Shown here one piece after another: positions 61,436 through 64,000 of a stretch of DNA of 64,000 bases. Position 1 is the stretch's first letter. The number at the start of each line of letters is the position of its first letter. The notes under the pieces are model-generated. The model did no database searches. It saw only the letters and a list, made by a program, of their open reading frames with translations, and was not told where the DNA came from. The position numbers and the translations under genes were made by a program. The DNA is from an uncultured Cohaesibacter sp. (GTDB lineage: Bacteria; Pseudomonadota; Alphaproteobacteria; Rhizobiales; Cohaesibacteraceae): assembly GCF_963664735.1 (NCBI RefSeq), contig NZ_OY761553.1:3097001-3161000 (forward strand), in the 5' to 3' direction.

Positions 61436-62778
61436 TGTTCAAGCGCATACTCATCGCAAACAGAGGTGAAATCGCGGTTCGCATTATCAAGGCCTGCCAA
61501 TCAATGGGAATTTCCGCCGCAGTTGTGCACTCCACAGCCGATGCTGAAGCGGCCTATGTAAAAATGGCGGATGAAGCAATTTGCATTGGCCCTGCCTCTG
61601 CTGCGAAAAGCTATCTGAATATCCCTGCCCTACTCTTCGCCGCAGAGAGCTGCAAAGCAGATGCCATCCATCCGGGATACGGTTTTCTGTCGGAAAGCGC
61701 GGACTTTGCTCGACAAGTGGAAGAAGCGGGATTTGTTTTCATAGGCCCTTCACCGAACGCCATCAGCACGATGGGTGACAAGATCATGGCAAAGCAATCC
61801 ATGATCAAAGCCGGTATCCCGTGCATACCGGGCTCTGAAGGCAGCCTGCCGGACGATCTGCACCAAATTCGCTCCATGGCGGAGGAAATTGGCTATCCGG
61901 TCATGATCAAGGCAGTATCCGGAGGCGGTGGACGGGGTATGCGCGTTGTGGCCGATCCAAGCGCTCTGGACGCGGCGATTACAGTAACCCGAGAAGAAGC
62001 ACGCAGCGCCTTTGGCAATCCGGCCCTTTACATGGAGCGCTACCTGCAAAAACCAAGGCATGTGGAAATCCAGGTGTTGTGCGATAGCCATGGCAATGCC
62101 TTCTGGGTCGGCGACAGGGATTGTTCCTTGCAGCGCAGGAACCAGAAGGTGATCGAAGAATCGCCCGCAATCGAAATCGACCGCAGCCAGATCGCAGAAA
62201 TAGGAAATCTATGCGTCGCGGCCTGCCAGCGCATCGGTTACAGAGGCGTTGGCACTTTTGAATTCCTTTATGAGGATGGCGGCTTTTTCTTTGTTGAAAT
62301 GAACACGCGCCTTCAAGTCGAGCATCCCGTCACCGAGCTGACTTCGGGTCTTGACCTGGTTGAAGAGCAAATCCGTGTGGCCCAAGGCGAGGCCCTACGG
62401 CTCAAACAGAAAAAGGATCCGATTCAAGGTCACGCCATCGAATGCCGCTTGAACGCCGAGGATCCGGAAACATTTGCGCCCTGTCCGGGGACGATTTCTC
62501 TATGGCAAATCCCGGATTACAACTGGCTGCGCATAGATACCCATATTCACACCGGCCACACCGTGCCTCCCTATTACGATTCCCTCATCGCAAAAATCAT
62601 CACCTATGGGGCTGACCGAGACCAGGCCCTTGCCCGGATGGAAAAGGCCCTTGGTGAGATCACGATTGAAGGCGTGAAAACCAATCTTCCGCTTCTTTTG
62701 ACCCTGGTGAAAGATCCTGCGGTTCAAAGAGGTGCTGTGGACATTCACTTTATCCAGAACAGGTCAATTGAAACATGA
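61432..62778 (+). CDS. Biotin carboxylase (AccC-like)
   Basis: The 448-residue protein has the complete biotin carboxylase fold: FKRILIANRGEIAVRIIKAC at the start, the ATP-grasp glycine loop VSGGGGRGMRVV, the CO2-side FFFVEMNTRLQVEHPVTE and the closing VKTNLPLLLTL. It carboxylates biotin on the carrier with ATP and bicarbonate in the cytoplasm. The start overlaps the accB stop by four bases. As there is a full KipI/KipA pair next to it, it probably forms a carboxylase distinct from acetyl-CoA carboxylase. Confidence 0.92.
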   Translation: MMFKRILIANRGEIAVRIIKACQSMGISAAVVHSTADAEAAYVKMADEAICIGPASAAKSYLNIPALLFAAESCKADAIHPGYGFLSESADFARQVEEAGFVFIGPSPNAISTMGDKIMAKQSMIKAGIPCIPGSEGSLPDDLHQIRSMAEEIGYPVMIKAVSGGGGRGMRVVADPSALDAAITVTREEARSAFGNPALYMERYLQKPRHVEIQVLCDSHGNAFWVGDRDCSLQRRNQKVIEESPAIEIDRSQIAEIGNLCVAACQRIGYRGVGTFEFLYEDGGFFFVEMNTRLQVEHPVTELTSGLDLVEEQIRVAQGEALRLKQKKDPIQGHAIECRLNAEDPETFAPCPGTISLWQIPDYNWLRIDTHIHTGHTVPPYYDSLIAKIITYGADRDQALARMEKALGEITIEGVKTNLPLLLTLVKDPAVQRGAVDIHFIQNRSIET

Positions 62779-63461
62779 GCATACGCTTCTCTGCTTTCAG
62801 CAAGTCGAAAGACCAAGCCAACATCAGCCTACTGGGCACCACCGCAATGCTTTTTGAGGCGCCAGGAGCCTTCGAGCTCCCCACTCAAAAACGTATCTGG
62901 GCTCTGGCCAACGAAGTTCAGGGCTGGGACAATGTCAAGGAAGCCATTCCGGGCATGACAAACCTGATGCTTACCTTCAGGTCTCCATGCGAAGACCCCT
63001 CCGAACTCAGGAACCGCCTGATCGCGGCGTGGGAGAAGGCCACAGATTGGAAAATCGAAGGCAAACTCATTGAAATTCCCGTCATCTATGGCGGCGAGCT
63101 TGGCCCGCATCTTCATGACGCAGCAAAGTTAACCAACATGTCCGTCGATGAACTGGTCTCCGTGCATGCAAACCGCGACTATTCGGTTTTTGCTCTGGGC
63201 GCCCACCCGGGACTGGGTTATCTGGGCATCACAGACGAACGCATCTGGGTTCCCCGGCGCGAAGTGCCCGTGCTGAGCATTCCTGCCGGGTCCGTTTCAA
63301 TCGGCGGCATGCAAACCGCTGTATCCGCATCTCCGGGAGCCAGTGGCTGGCACACGCTGGGGCACACAGATGTGGAATTTTTCTTCCCTCACAAGGAAAA
63401 CCCTACCCTTCTATCCCCCGGCGACACCGTCCGTTTTAGAGTTGAAAGGATCATCTCATGA
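62775..63461 (+). CDS. pxpB: PxpB (KipI-like) subunit of a 5-oxoprolinase/carboxylase complex
   Basis: The 228-residue protein shows the PxpB/KipI motifs EIPVIYGGELGPHLHDAA, VFALGAHPGLGYLG (the loop normally written PGFxYL) and VSIGGMQTAVSASPGASGWHTLG near the end. It pairs with PxpC to form the ATP-dependent enzyme that opens 5-oxoproline or a similar lactam. The gene overlaps accC and pxpC by four bases each, so all are tightly coupled. Confidence 0.85.
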   Translation: MSIRFSAFSKSKDQANISLLGTTAMLFEAPGAFELPTQKRIWALANEVQGWDNVKEAIPGMTNLMLTFRSPCEDPSELRNRLIAAWEKATDWKIEGKLIEIPVIYGGELGPHLHDAAKLTNMSVDELVSVHANRDYSVFALGAHPGLGYLGITDERIWVPRREVPVLSIPAGSVSIGGMQTAVSASPGASGWHTLGHTDVEFFFPHKENPTLLSPGDTVRFRVERIIS

Positions 63462-64000
63462 TCAAAATTTCCTATACCATCGGATTGTCGACCATTCAGG
63501 ATCTCGGGCGCGATGAAAACTATCGCCATGGTGTCAGTATTGGCGGCGCAATGGATCGTCTTGCCCTGCAAATGGGGAATGCGCTTCTGGGTAATGCCAA
63601 AACGGCTGCCGCGATCGAAGTAACCCTTTTTCCGATCAAGTTCGAAATTCTCTCCAGCGTCAACATCGCCGTTACCGGCGCGGATTGCGCCATCGAGCTG
63701 GACGGCAAGCAAATCAACCCCAATTGGGCGTTTCATGCCGAGAAGGGGCAGACCCTTTCCCTGAGCAAACTAAACTCTGGCTCTTTCGCCTATGTTCATC
63801 TTGCTGGCGGCATTGACGTTCCCGAGGTGCTGGGGTCTCGCAGCACTTACCTGCGCTGCGCCTTTGGCGGCCTTAACGGGCGCATGCTGCAAAATGGAGA
63901 TATGATCAAGTCTCTGCCCGAAGCAGACCCCTTCCCGCCGATTGCTCCGGGTGGGTTCGGAGCCATTTCTCCGGCCCTTGCCCTGCCGCAACCTTCGCAT
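63458..64000 (+). CDS. pxpC: PxpC (KipA-like) subunit, cut by the window edge
   Basis: The frame starts at ATG 63458, overlapping the pxpB stop (ATGA), and stays open to the last base. The 181 visible residues include TIGLSTIQDLGRDENYRHG at the start and FAYVHLAGGIDVPEVLGSRS, then LRCAFGGLNGRML, which match the N-terminal part of the biotin-dependent carboxyltransferase-like PxpC/KipA. A full-length member is about 310-330 residues, so roughly half is missing. A PxpA (LamB/YcsF) gene would be expected just beyond the edge. Confidence 0.87.
   Translation, partial: MIKISYTIGLSTIQDLGRDENYRHGVSIGGAMDRLALQMGNALLGNAKTAAAIEVTLFPIKFEILSSVNIAVTGADCAIELDGKQINPNWAFHAEKGQTLSLSKLNSGSFAYVHLAGGIDVPEVLGSRSTYLRCAFGGLNGRMLQNGDMIKSLPEADPFPPIAPGGFGAISPALALPQPSH

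Noticed and set aside
1-64000. CRISPR arrays, tRNA or rRNA genes, phage genes and complete insertion sequences
   Set aside because: None was seen: no regularly spaced repeats, no cloverleaf-like sequence, no integrase, and only one decayed transposase fragment.

Overview
The window looks like a chromosomal segment of a marine or host-associated alphaproteobacterium, probably Hyphomicrobiales (Cohaesibacter/Stappia-like; the genus is a guess). The evidence is a rhizobial-type choline system (choXWV divergent from betIBA), a sitABCD manganese transporter behind a Mur-like dyad, several ribose-type ABC and TRAP uptake systems, and about 50 percent GC with many alphaproteobacterial-type proteins. 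No rRNA, tRNA, CRISPR array or intact mobile element was seen. The only mobile-element trace is an internally deleted IS5-type transposase remnant.

Region 1 (1-9.9 kb) is a sugar or sugar-alcohol catabolic locus. It holds the end of a fucose/arabinose-type isomerase, a DeoR regulator, a ribose-type ABC importer, a SorC regulator, an FGGY kinase and a split transketolase. An exact 13-nt sequence (GCATATTTATTCA) lies upstream of both the transporter operon and the transketolase operon, which suggests one regulator controls uptake and catabolism together. Isomerase, kinase and split transketolase together resemble the apiose/apulose type of pathway, but the substrate is not proven.

Region 2 (10.3-35.0 kb) is a large surface-glycan locus in two divergent blocks. 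The minus block has a capsule-synthesis-like protein, a FkbM methyltransferase and a 1384-residue double glycosyltransferase. The plus block starts with seven small-molecule enzymes: a 2-hydroxyacid dehydrogenase, a Gfo/Idh/MocA oxidoreductase, a SIS isomerase, a hydratase-like enzyme, an IMPase-like phosphatase, a CMP-sugar synthetase and a 6-phosphogluconolactonase-like protein. It continues with a HAD protein, three GSCFA proteins (one fused to a WcbI-like domain), a DUF115-like protein, a TPR-FkbM methyltransferase and a glycosyltransferase interrupted by one in-frame TAA. A recurring beta-strand module (strand-GW, RPDV, GF) links the large proteins of both blocks.

Region 3 (35.2-41.6 kb) handles transport. 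A cobalamin riboswitch and a long structured leader precede an SLC13/RCK_C permease. The sitABCD Mn/Fe importer follows.

Region 4 (41.8-48.7 kb) makes and imports glycine betaine precursors: choXWV on the minus strand and betIBA on the plus strand, around a 30-bp palindrome that is a likely BetI operator. Next come the IS5 remnant, a HTD2/MaoC-like dehydratase, a GDSL hydrolase and an NAD-type glutamate dehydrogenase.

Region 5 (52.8 kb to the end) is a catabolic island divided around a LysR gene and a perfect TTCGGA-N11-TCCGAA dyad. The minus side encodes an SDR, a TRAP transporter, an aminotransferase and a D-2-hydroxyacid dehydrogenase. The plus side encodes LysR, a RraA-like aldolase, stand-alone biotin carrier and biotin carboxylase subunits, and PxpB/PxpC (the last runs off the window). 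This may be a biotin-dependent route for a lactam or hydroxy-amino acid.
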